DNA of 7,260 nucleotides from a bacterium (GCA_037131655.1 JBAXQP010000138.1:1-7260), one strand, 5' to 3'; shown: positions 1-6,169, counted from the stretch's first letter. The notes: generated from the letters alone by a model not told the origin. Made by a program: numbers and translations.

Positions 1-454
1 GGGGGGTGGCGATCACAAAGAACGGGTTTTCGGTGGTCGCGCCCACTAAAGTAAGCGTGCCGTCCTCGACATAGGGCAAAAGGGTGTCTTGCTGAGAACG
101 GTTAAAACCGTGAATCTCATCAAGAAAGAGGAGTGTTCGTCGGCCACTTGATTGTTTTTGGTGGGCCAGTTGGGCGATTTTGCGAATTTCGGCGACACCC
201 ACAGTGACGGCGCTTCGGGCTTCGAAGTAGGCGTTGGAATGGACGGCGATTAGATGGGCAAGGGTTGTTTTGCCGCTTCCTGCTGGTCCCCAGAGGATGG
301 CTGAACCCAGTTTCCCCGCTTCGATTGCCGTTCGGATGGGACTACCTTCGGCAAACAGGTGTTCTTGACCGACAAATTCGGCAATCTCACGAGGCCGCAT
401 TCGTGTAGCCAATGGCGCAAACGCTAGTTCTTCATTCTCCTCGAATAAGCTCAT
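1..454 (-). CDS. rarA: RarA (MgsA) replication-associated AAA+ ATPase, N-terminal part, cut by window edge
   Basis: The 151 visible residues are the N-terminal part of RarA/MgsA, a clamp-loader-like AAA+ ATPase that acts at stalled replication forks. The opening (FAPLATRMRP, then EFVGQEHLF) matches the usual RarA start. Walker A is WGPAGSGKTTLA at about residues 55-66, Walker B is LLFLDEIHGFN at about 108-118, and sensor 1 is GATTENP at about 138-144. The C-terminal part, including the tetramerisation region, lies beyond base 1. I chose the ATG at 454 because it gives the normal family N-terminus; an in-frame ATG at 481 would add nine residues (MLKAKKIQK). Neither start has a convincing ribosome binding site, and the leader is A-rich. 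One oddity: the family normally has HRFN after Walker B, and here the arginine is glycine (residue 116). The identity is firm; the start is moderately sure. Confidence 0.95.
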   Translation of the reverse strand, partial: MSLFEENEELAFAPLATRMRPREIAEFVGQEHLFAEGSPIRTAIEAGKLGSAILWGPAGSGKTTLAHLIAVHSNAYFEARSAVTVGVAEIRKIAQLAHQKQSSGRRTLLFLDEIHGFNRSQQDTLLPYVEDGTLTLVGATTENPFFVIATP

Positions 455-534
455 TTTTTGTATTTTTTTAGCTTTTAACATCCAGTTTTTCGGACGGGCA
501 TTCCGTATGGTCTTTCTCAGAGTTAGGCCAGGAG

Positions 535-568
535 GAGATTGCTTCGTAGCTTCGTTCCTCGCAATGAC
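535..568. repeat. Dispersed intergenic repeat of the 'cattgcgaggaacgaag' type
   Basis: Read on the minus strand, this stretch is GTCATTGCGAGGAACGAAGC followed by TACGAAGCAATCTC. It is bounded by a short inverted repeat (ATTGC at 538-542, GCAAT at 561-565). Very similar sequences occur in many copies between genes in unrelated bacteria, and they give rise to spurious peptides such as DCFVASFLAMT, which an open frame here encodes. That family memory is the basis of the call; only one copy lies in this window, so repetition in this genome cannot be seen directly. Confidence 0.7.
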
Positions 569-582
569 ACCACTTCGTTGTG

Positions 583-625
583 CAGGGGCTTCACCCCCTG
601 ACCCCAAACTCTTGGAAAGGGGTCA
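583..625. repeat. Two adjacent G/C-rich hairpins downstream of the M16 peptidase
   Basis: The first hairpin pairs CAGGGG (583-588) with CCCCTG (595-600) over a six-base loop. The second pairs TGACCCC (599-605) with GGGGTCA (619-625). They share two bases, so they cannot both form fully. Neither is followed by a T-run on either strand, so they are poor intrinsic terminators. The second resembles a hairpin at 5346-5361 (both have CCCC, then GGAAAGGGG), which suggests a repeated intergenic module. They might still slow decay of the upstream transcript. Confidence 0.55.
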
Positions 626-652
626 ATGCTCGGAATACGTATTACATAATTT

Positions 653-1891
653 TCACTCGGCGAATGGGCCGATGGCGGCGGTGGTTAGTTTGGTATTGTC
701 TAATACTTTATTCGCTATGTTGAGTAAATCCTCTTTGTTGACCTTGTCGACGGCATTTATTATTTCCTCGATGGGGATTATTCTGTCGAAATAGAGTACG
801 TTTTTGCCCAAGCGCATCATACGGCTACTCATTCCCTCCAGACTCAATAGAAGCGAACCGCGGATGTGGTTCTTGGCTTTCATTAGTTCATAGTCTGTTA
901 CAAGTTCATTTTTAACACGGTCGAATTCCGCCATTGTCAAGTCTGTGACCTGTTGGAAGTTTTCTTCGCTCGTCCCTCCATAAACCATAAAGTAGCCGGT
1001 CTCATCGTAGGCGCTGGATGAAGAACCGATGGAGTAAGCAAGCCCGCGCTTTTCGCGGATTTCTTGGAACAACCGACTACTCATTCCACCGCCGAGGATT
1101 GTATCGAGTACAGCCATCGGGTACTTGTCATCCTCATGTTGCGAGAAGCTGTTGGAGCCAAGACAAAAATTAACCTGCTCAACCTCTTTGGTCATGAAGT
1201 TCTTCCGAGCGCTTGGGGTGGGGATACTTTTCTCGAAGGGCATTTCGACAGGCTTAAGCGAACCTAATCGGTCAGAAATAAGATCTTCAATCATCGAGAA
1301 ATCCAAATTACCCGCTGCAGAAATGACAATTTCATTTGAGGCATATCGGCGTTTCATATAATCGAAAAGCTTCTCGCGATTGACTGCGCTGACGGTTTCG
1401 ACAGTGCCGATAACAGGGCGGCCGAGTTGGTGAAAAGGCCAAAGGGTTTCTAGGAAGACGTCGTGAATAAGGTCCTCAGGGTCATCGTCACGTCGCTTGA
1501 TTTCTTCAAGAACGACTTTCACCTCGCTCGATATATCATCAGGCGCCATTATTGAGTTCGTCAGCATATCACAAAGCACATCCACTAACGACGAAGAATG
1601 CTCGGAAAGAATTCGCCCGTAATAACAGGTCATTTCCTTGTCGGTGAATGCGTTGAAATAGCCGCCCAAAGCCTCGATTTCTTCAGCAATCTGCTTGGCA
1701 GTGCGTTTTTCAGTTCCTTTAAAAAGCATATGCTCGAGCACGTGAGAGATGCCGAGTTCAAAATCTTCTTCGTAACGGGAGCCTGCTTTCACCCAAATGC
1801 CGATTGCCGCCGATTGAACGTATGGAACATGCTCCATCACCAGTCGAACACCGTTGGGGAGCTTTGATTCGTGGATTGTCAGAGCGCTCAT
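653..1891 (-). CDS. M16 family zinc metallopeptidase (processing-peptidase-like)
   Basis: This 412-residue protein is a single-chain M16B peptidase, the inverted-zincin group that includes mitochondrial processing peptidase beta and bacterial YmxG-like proteins; such enzymes degrade or trim peptides. The zinc site is visible as HVLEH at residues 50-54 (H50 and H54 ligands, E53 catalytic base), with the third ligand most likely E130 in VVLEEI, at the usual distance of about 75 residues. The second half carries the conserved SSRLFQEIREKRGLAYS block (about 271-287), whose arginine and tyrosine help bind substrate. No signal peptide is seen, so it is probably cytoplasmic. Length is normal for the family. 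The ATG start has GAGGG four bases upstream. It reads in the same direction as rarA, but the roughly 200-base repeat-bearing gap makes co-transcription uncertain. The substrate is unknown. Confidence 0.95.
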   Translation of the reverse strand: MSALTIHESKLPNGVRLVMEHVPYVQSAAIGIWVKAGSRYEEDFELGISHVLEHMLFKGTEKRTAKQIAEEIEALGGYFNAFTDKEMTCYYGRILSEHSSSLVDVLCDMLTNSIMAPDDISSEVKVVLEEIKRRDDDPEDLIHDVFLETLWPFHQLGRPVIGTVETVSAVNREKLFDYMKRRYASNEIVISAAGNLDFSMIEDLISDRLGSLKPVEMPFEKSIPTPSARKNFMTKEVEQVNFCLGSNSFSQHEDDKYPMAVLDTILGGGMSSRLFQEIREKRGLAYSIGSSSSAYDETGYFMVYGGTSEENFQQVTDLTMAEFDRVKNELVTDYELMKAKNHIRGSLLLSLEGMSSRMMRLGKNVLYFDRIIPIEEIINAVDKVNKEDLLNIANKVLDNTKLTTAAIGPFAE

Positions 1892-1912
1892 TTTGCCCTC
1901 AAATATTTTATT

Positions 1913-1928
1913 GCCCGTTTCAATGGGC
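1913..1928. promoter_or_regulatory. Short dyad in the leader of the M16 peptidase gene
   Basis: GCCCGTT (1913-1919) pairs with AATGGGC (1922-1928), with one G-T pair and a two-base centre. It lies about 20 bases upstream of the peptidase start. It could be a protein-binding site, but such a short dyad can occur by chance. No clear -35/-10 pair was found for this gene. Confidence 0.25.
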
Positions 1929-2001
1929 TGTCTTTGCTGAGTGTACCAGGGTCAAATAGAGGTGTCAAGCCGATGCTCGATGTGAAGATTAAATCCAAGC
2001 A

Positions 2002-2017
2002 TGGTTAAAATTAACCA
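2002..2017. promoter_or_regulatory. Perfect 7-2-7 dyad upstream of the DUF3187 gene, possible operator
   Basis: TGGTTAA (2002-2008) and TTAACCA (2011-2017) form a perfect inverted repeat around AA. It overlaps TAAAAT (2006-2011), a five-of-six match to a -10 box on the plus strand, though no good -35 box stands at the right distance. The position, about 40 bases before the start of the exported-protein operon, fits an operator for a dimeric repressor. This is inference from symmetry and position only. Confidence 0.35.
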
Positions 2018-2058
2018 AATCGTCGACAAAAGCTTCTAAAAGTAGTCAAAATGAGGGC

Positions 2059-3066
2059 ATGAAGTATGCTTGGATATTACTGTTTTCTCTTATAATAACT
2101 TTGACTGCATTCGGCGAAGTTGCGAAGGAAGCGCCGTTGAAGTCGTGGGGCCCGAAAGGGCCATTGTGCGTTCGGAATACGGATATGTTTTCGCTCATGT
2201 TCCTAACGTTCCCGCCTGAGTTTCCAAAAGTCCTTCCACCGGGAAAAACGCTATTTGCTGCCAACATCGATATCGTCAGCGAAGCGAAGTTCACTGAAAA
2301 TGTCACTTATGACTATGAGCTCGAGCGGTTTCTTTTGCGATATCGCAAAGGATTAAAAGACGGCAGTGAAATCTCTTTTGCCCTGCCTCTTATGACGCGT
2401 CAGAATGGGTTTATGGACTCGATTGTCAATTGGTGGCATTCGACGATGTTAGGAAGTCACCCTCTTCCACGCGAAATATTGCCGATTGATGGATTGCGAA
2501 TTCATGTTGTCAAGGATGGCACGGTCCTAGTCGATGCGGCGCGTGAGGATGGTCCTGGTGACCTTTCGATTATGTATAAGCGACAATTGTGGGAGAAGAA
2601 GCGCAACGCAGGGGTGATTCGTTTTGGGGTTGAACTGCCCACCGGCAATCCTGCTGAGTTTTTAGGAAGCGGCAATGTGGATGTCGGCGCACAGGTGGAT
2701 TCGTATTGGAAGTTGTCCAAGAAACTGCACCTTTATCTTAATCTGGGGCTAGTTTATCAGGGCACGCCGAGTGTTTTGCCGAATGCACGCCAATGGCAAG
2801 ATCGCGAACTGGTTGCCCTGGAATGGCAGTTGACCGGCAAGGATAGTTTAATATTTCAGACCGATAACCAGTCTCCAACCTGGCATACGGGAGATCCAAC
2901 GTTTGATAGGGCTTATCGAGAGTTCAGCATCGGTTGGCGCCGTCAGCTTCGTGATGATTTGCTTTTGCAAGTTACATTTAGTGAGAACAATGATTTCGTC
3001 GGAGGAGAATTCGCCGATTTTGCCACCGATATCGCCGTCGGCGCTGGGTTAGAGTGGTATTTCTAA
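2059..3066 (+). CDS. DUF3187 family probable outer-membrane beta-barrel protein
   Basis: This 335-residue protein matches my memory of the DUF3187 family of predicted outer-membrane proteins of unknown function. Residues 1-19 form a signal peptide with a basic start (MK), a hydrophobic core and a possible cleavage after TAFG. Family-like segments include LLRYRKGLKDGSEISFALPL (about 91-110), followed by NGFMDSIVNWWH, then GPGDLSIMYKRQLW and GVELPTGNPAEFLGSGNVDV. The second half has alternating amphipathic strands with many aromatic residues, and the protein ends in WYF; a C-terminal phenylalanine is the usual recognition signal for the BAM insertion machinery. The start is fixed by the signal peptide, although the GAGGG upstream lies only one base from the ATG. 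The downstream SGNH esterase follows after 38 bases and is also exported, so the two probably form an operon. The transported or bound substrate is unknown. Confidence 0.85.
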   Translation: MKYAWILLFSLIITLTAFGEVAKEAPLKSWGPKGPLCVRNTDMFSLMFLTFPPEFPKVLPPGKTLFAANIDIVSEAKFTENVTYDYELERFLLRYRKGLKDGSEISFALPLMTRQNGFMDSIVNWWHSTMLGSHPLPREILPIDGLRIHVVKDGTVLVDAAREDGPGDLSIMYKRQLWEKKRNAGVIRFGVELPTGNPAEFLGSGNVDVGAQVDSYWKLSKKLHLYLNLGLVYQGTPSVLPNARQWQDRELVALEWQLTGKDSLIFQTDNQSPTWHTGDPTFDRAYREFSIGWRRQLRDDLLLQVTFSENNDFVGGEFADFATDIAVGAGLEWYF

Positions 3067-3104
3067 AGAATATAAACTCTGGGGTTTTGACTTAGGAGAA
3101 AATT

Positions 3105-4337
3105 ATGCGAAAGCGGTTTGTATTTTTGGCGCTTCTTATCAGCTTTGGGGCGCTAGTTTTTGCGTTCGAGTTAAAAGATGGGGATAGGGTAGCTTTCTAT
3201 GGCGATAGCATCACCGAAATGGGGGGCTATGTCCGTGATATTCAGGATTATGTCATCACACGTTATCCTGATCTGAAGATTAGTTTTATAAACCTAGGAA
3301 TTGGCGGCGATAGGGTTTCGGGTGGGGCTGCCGGTCCGATTGATACGCGTATAACCCGCGATGTAGTCCCTTACCAACCTACAGTTGTCACTATCTGCCT
3401 TGGGATGAATGACGGCGAATATCAACCTTTCAAACAAGAGATATATGACCGCTACTATAAAGGTTTGGAGCATATCGTTTCCCGCATAAGAAAAGAGTGC
3501 CCTAAAGCAAGACTATTTATTCTTGGTCCTCCAGCCTTTGATGATGTGACACGCGGGGATTCAACTTATAACAATTCACTTCGGCGAATTTCTGATGGGG
3601 CGAAGTTGATTGCTAAAAAGTATAAAGCAAAGTTCGTTGACACTAATACCCCGATGGTGAAGGTTTTAGAGGCGTTGAAGAAGAACGGTTCGAATGCGCT
3701 AATTCTTCCCGATCGTGTACATCCCGATCCGGGCGGCCATTGGATAATGGCTCATGCCGTTCTTAAGGCTTGGGGCGCGACGGCTGAAGTGGCTTCAATT
3801 AAGATCGATGTAGTTGAATGCAATGCAACCGCTAAGAATGCGGATGTGTTAATGGTCGCAAGGAATACCAAGGGAGTGTCTTTCACTACGAAACAACATC
3901 GTCTGCCTTTGCCACTCGACCTTAATCATGCAAGCATAAAGGCTGTTTTTGATGTCACCTCAATCGAAAAGGATTTAAGCAGGGAGATGCTTGTGGTAAG
4001 CGGATTAGAAAGCGGCAACTTTCTTCTTAAGGTCAATGAAACAGAGTTAGGACAGTTTAGCGCTAAGCAGTTGGCTACGGGGATAAACGTTGCAAGCAAT
4101 CCTGGTTTTCCTTTGCAGCATCAGGCTTTGGCGCTAGCAAAAAAGACAAACGAACGCCATGCGCTTGCCTATCTTATCTGGCGACGCATTTATGTGCCGG
4201 CTTGGGATGAGCCTAAGCAGGCAACAGACAAGGATTGGCCGCCGGTAAGGTGGAAAGAGGCGGAGGATATGCTTGCAGTGGAGCAGGCTTCTGTTAAAGC
4301 TCAGGGCTGGCTTCGTTGGGTGATTGTAAAGCAATAA
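3105..4337 (+). CDS. Secreted SGNH/GDSL hydrolase (carbohydrate-esterase-like) with extra C-terminal domain
   Basis: This 410-residue exported hydrolase probably removes acyl groups from a polysaccharide or envelope glycan. A signal peptide spans about residues 1-20 (cleavage after LVFA). All four SGNH blocks are visible: GDSIT with nucleophile S35, GIGGDR with G68, GMND with N102, and DRVHPDPGGH with catalytic D203 and H206. The catalytic domain ends near residue 228. The remaining roughly 180 residues form a second region with the motif SGNFLLKVNETELGQFSAKQ (about 302-321), followed by an NPGFPLQHQ segment. I recall a similar tail in SGNH proteins of Planctomycetota, where it resembles a small beta-rich accessory domain; its role is unknown. 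The ATG is preceded by a good AGGAG site eight bases away. It sits 38 bases after the DUF3187 gene and is followed directly by a strong terminator. Exact substrate specificity cannot be told. Confidence 0.9.
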   Translation: MRKRFVFLALLISFGALVFAFELKDGDRVAFYGDSITEMGGYVRDIQDYVITRYPDLKISFINLGIGGDRVSGGAAGPIDTRITRDVVPYQPTVVTICLGMNDGEYQPFKQEIYDRYYKGLEHIVSRIRKECPKARLFILGPPAFDDVTRGDSTYNNSLRRISDGAKLIAKKYKAKFVDTNTPMVKVLEALKKNGSNALILPDRVHPDPGGHWIMAHAVLKAWGATAEVASIKIDVVECNATAKNADVLMVARNTKGVSFTTKQHRLPLPLDLNHASIKAVFDVTSIEKDLSREMLVVSGLESGNFLLKVNETELGQFSAKQLATGINVASNPGFPLQHQALALAKKTNERHALAYLIWRRIYVPAWDEPKQATDKDWPPVRWKEAEDMLAVEQASVKAQGWLRWVIVKQ

Positions 4338-4349
4338 GGCAAAAAGAGA

Positions 4350-4379
4350 AAAGGCCCCGGGCGATGGGCCGGGGCCTTT
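4350..4379. terminator. Bidirectional intrinsic terminator between convergent genes
   Basis: An 11-base perfect stem (AAAGGCCCCGG at 4350-4360, CCGGGGCCTTT at 4369-4379) encloses an eight-base loop. On the plus strand it is followed by TTTCATTTCGTCTTT, ending the esterase transcript 12 bases after its stop codon. On the minus strand it is followed by TTCTCTTTTT, so it can also end the converging gene at 4393-5049. Confidence 0.9.
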
Positions 4380-4392
4380 CATTTCGTCTTTC

Positions 4393-5049
4393 CTAATAAA
4401 TTCCGGGTACGTTGCGCACTTGGCCCGTAGCGCCAAAAGTGTTTACCTCGCCGTTAAGCGGATTGTTCGCTCGTACCACTTCATAATTACGACTTGGGAT
4501 GCCATTAGGACTGGCTTTCACAGCCCCGGAACCCGTATACCCTCTTCGTCTACTATCTCGCAGAGCTTCTTCGGCGATGCGATTAGTATCAACTTGGTCG
4601 GTTGAGCTTTCAGCCGCTGCGTGACTTTCCTTGTCCTCCCCATTAGCCTCTTCTGAAGCTTCCGTTGTCTCGGCATCAGCCACTAGCTCAGCAGACTCTT
4701 CCTGTGTATCCTCTTCGGATACCACCTCGTCGGTCGACGCATCAAGTACAACTAACTCAAGCGCCGAATCAGAAGTCGGCGGAGATGAAGGCGATCCAGA
4801 CTGAGAATCCCAGATATGTCGCAGCATCTCGACGGCCTCATCTAATTCAGCCATTTTTAGTGTCAATTCCTGCACTGTCTGGTCATCTTTCAGCAGGTCA
4901 GCGACCTCGGTAAGCTGAACCATAGTGCCCCGACGCCCTTCATACTCTTGCAGCTTCTGGTTAATTGGCAGCTCGAGACGAAGGCGTACGGATAGCAGAT
5001 ATTCATCAATCCCGGTCAGGTCCAAACTCAAAGCGTTGGTCGATTTCAT
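4393..5049 (-). CDS. Unrecognised acidic protein with helical N-terminus and basic C-terminal tail
   Basis: I do not recognise this 218-residue protein. Three parts are visible. Residues 1-85 are rich in leucine and charged residues and probably alpha-helical (LDLTGIDEYLLSVRLRLELP, then a heptad-like LTLKMAELDEAVEMLRHIW), possibly a short coiled coil. Residues about 86-155 are a low-complexity acidic linker of Ser, Ala, Glu and Asp. Residues about 156-218 form a basic, glycine- and asparagine-rich tail (RDSRRRGYTGSG, GIPSRNYEVV, NTFGATGQVRNVPGIY). No signal peptide or membrane segment is seen, so it is probably cytoplasmic. The ATG is the first start after an in-frame stop; GAGGG lies only two bases upstream, which is unusually close. 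It stands alone, sharing a terminator with the convergent esterase gene. An adaptor or assembly protein with a flexible spacer would fit the layout, but that is only a guess. Confidence 0.75.
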   Translation of the reverse strand: MKSTNALSLDLTGIDEYLLSVRLRLELPINQKLQEYEGRRGTMVQLTEVADLLKDDQTVQELTLKMAELDEAVEMLRHIWDSQSGSPSSPPTSDSALELVVLDASTDEVVSEEDTQEESAELVADAETTEASEEANGEDKESHAAAESSTDQVDTNRIAEEALRDSRRRGYTGSGAVKASPNGIPSRNYEVVRANNPLNGEVNTFGATGQVRNVPGIY

Positions 5050-5104
5050 AGCCCTCTGCTCCGCATTAGATAATCCGACTACGCCCCATTCATCCTAAGA
5101 GTCT

Positions 5105-5155
5105 GGGACGGCAAAGCCTCAAGATATTAGTGAATAACTCAGGCTAGCGAGCAAC
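5105..5155. ncRNA. Possible structured RNA with a fragment resembling the c-di-GMP-I (GEMM) riboswitch core
   Basis: On the plus strand GGGACGGCAAAGCC (5105-5118) resembles the GEMM core GGACGCAAAGCC, with one extra G. It runs into a hairpin: GCCT (5116-5119) pairs with AGGC (5141-5144), with inner pairs including TATT (5125-5128) and AATA (5133-5136) around AGTG. CTAGCGAGC follows, loosely like the GEMM TAGC segment. Against it, no GCAAACC segment or matching closing strand is seen, and no plus-strand gene follows. The same hairpin would form on the minus strand, as part of the leader of the acidic protein gene. Low confidence. Confidence 0.2.
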
Positions 5156-5292
5156 ATTTAAGCTCAGTCGAATGTTTTACTATTTATCTCATGCCACACT
5201 CAACGCCTGTTTTAACATGAGGGAAATCGAAACAAAGAAAACTAGTGTCTTTTGCAGCCAGTTACTTTGGCAGGGAAGGCGGAAGGATCGAG

Positions 5293-5327
5293 GCAAGAGG
5301 CAAGAAGCAAGAAGCAAGAAGCAAGAT
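5293..5327. repeat. Tandem 7-base repeat (GCAAGAA), five copies
   Basis: Five uninterrupted heptamers are visible: GCAAGAG, then GCAAGAA three times, then GCAAGAT. The first and last copies differ only in the last base. Heptamer tandem repeats of this sort occur between genes in many bacteria and change copy number by slipped replication. It lies outside any credible gene. Confidence 0.85.
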
Positions 5328-5345
5328 ACCGGAAATCTCTCATGA

Positions 5346-5384
5346 CCCCTTAGGAAAGGGGGGACATTTCATGAATCTGCCCCC
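5346..5384. repeat. Overlapping REP-like palindromes
   Basis: The first hairpin pairs CCCCTT (5346-5351) with AAGGGG (5356-5361) over AGGA. The second pairs GGGGG (5359-5363) with CCCCC (5380-5384), continues with CA/TG after a bulged A, and has a self-complementary TTCATGAA (5368-5375) at its top. The two share bases, so they are alternatives. Read on the minus strand the second begins GGGGGCAGATTCATGAA and ends TGTCCCCC, a form I associate with REP-like elements mobilised by TnpA-REP (Y1) transposases. No T-run follows on either strand. Confidence 0.55.
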
Positions 5385-5425
5385 TATCACCTTCTAAGGA
5401 AATACGCACTACGCTCCAAAAACAT

Positions 5426-6154
5426 CTACCCAAACAAATGGCTTATTAGGCTGACCATGGTTAGGGTGTCTTGCCAGTTGTGCTCCATTATCTTTCCGAT
5501 CATTCCGGCATTCCCTGTCAGAAGGAAATCGCGATAGGCGGCGGGGATTTGGCGGCCGGGAATATCATCTTCTCGGTGGCGGTTGCAGATATGGCTTTCG
5601 AGGGTTTGGAGTTGGCAATTAGGTAGACGCCACCGATAGGCCTGGCGCGCAAATGGGAGAAGGTCGAGATGACCGTGAGGTTCATTCCAAACAATACCGT
5701 TCCCATTGGCGCGAGTTTGCATGTAAGGCACATCAAACGAGTTGCCGTTAAACGTGACGAGTAAATGCACGTCTTTCATCTGGTCAGAAATAGCAGCGAG
5801 AACCCCCACTTCCTCAGCGTATGTCCGAGCGAAGTATTGGCGAGCGATTAGCTCCCCGTTTTCATAACACATCGTGCCGATAAGAAAAAGCGGTCTGCTT
5901 GGGCTTAAACCAGTTGTTTCTATATCAAGAAAAAGTGTCCGCTCAGCCGTAGCGTGTGGAACATAGACCTGCTGCCCGACACGCGCGGAATGGGGCGGGA
6001 ATAGTCGGCAAAATCGCTCGCACAGTTCGACAGACTCAGGTTCTGACTGAGCCACCGCAGCTTCGATGAAAAAATATGGCGTACCCTGCGGCGATATTGT
6101 CTCAGTCCCTTTCATCACGTCTTCAAGGCAATATGTTTCTTTACTCAAAATCAA
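5426..6154 (-). CDS. YprB-type ribonuclease H-like (DEDD) exonuclease domain protein
   Basis: This 242-residue protein belongs to the RNase H-like YprB group (RNase_H_2), related to DEDD 3'-5' exonucleases; its nucleic-acid substrate is not established. Motif I is LFLDIETTG with metal-binding D77 and E79. Motif II is LVTFNGNSFDVPYM with D141. Motif III is EHNWQD with D229, where the HNxxD form replaces the YxxxD or HxAxxD of classical DEDD enzymes; I recall HN forms in this family. It is shorter than Bacillus YprB and lacks the C-terminal TPR part. The start is TTG at 6154, just after an in-frame TAG. AGGAG lies only three bases before it but nine before a second in-frame TTG at 6148, so the latter may be the true start; an ATG at 6115 is a further option. 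A TGGTATGAT extended -10 box stands just upstream. It is transcribed away from the ANTAR regulator. Confidence 0.88.
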   Translation of the reverse strand: MILSKETYCLEDVMKGTETISPQGTPYFFIEAAVAQSEPESVELCERFCRLFPPHSARVGQQVYVPHATAERTLFLDIETTGLSPSRPLFLIGTMCYENGELIARQYFARTYAEEVGVLAAISDQMKDVHLLVTFNGNSFDVPYMQTRANGNGIVWNEPHGHLDLLPFARQAYRWRLPNCQLQTLESHICNRHREDDIPGRQIPAAYRDFLLTGNAGMIGKIMEHNWQDTLTMVSLISHLFG

Positions 6155-6169
6155 ACTCTCCTATGAAAA

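Larger units (their letters stand above)
5050..5425. other. Gene-free, repeat-rich intergenic region
   Basis: These 376 bases lie between the start of the acidic protein gene and the end of the exonuclease-like gene, both on the minus strand. In order they hold a possible structured-RNA segment (5105-5155), about 140 bases with no feature I recognise, a 7-base tandem repeat (5293-5327) and two overlapping palindromes (5346-5384). A 42-codon plus-strand frame starting at 5218 runs into the tandem repeat and is not believable as a gene. I see no tRNA. Confidence 0.7.

Noticed and set aside
583..625. Intrinsic terminator for the M16 peptidase gene
   Set aside because: Stable stems but no T-run on the minus strand after either hairpin.
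507..794. A 95-codon plus-strand open frame
   Set aside because: It begins in the dispersed repeat (DCFVASFLAMT is a typical repeat-derived peptide) and then runs antisense through the 3' end of the M16 peptidase gene; no ribosome binding site.
2046..2306. An 86-codon minus-strand frame opposite the DUF3187 gene
   Set aside because: It lies opposite a well-supported signal peptide and N-terminal domain and has no recognisable protein features.
5218..5346. A 42-codon plus-strand frame beginning MREIETKKTSVF
   Set aside because: No ribosome binding site, and a third of it is the heptamer repeat (KRQEARSKKQ), a typical spurious repeat peptide.
5293..5384. Possible CRISPR array
   Set aside because: The repeats are seven bases long and contiguous, with no spacers and no cas genes nearby.
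6144..6159. AGAGTTTGAT on the minus strand, like the 5' end of 16S rRNA
   Set aside because: The match stops after ten bases, and the sequence continues as the exonuclease-like gene; no other 16S sequence is present.
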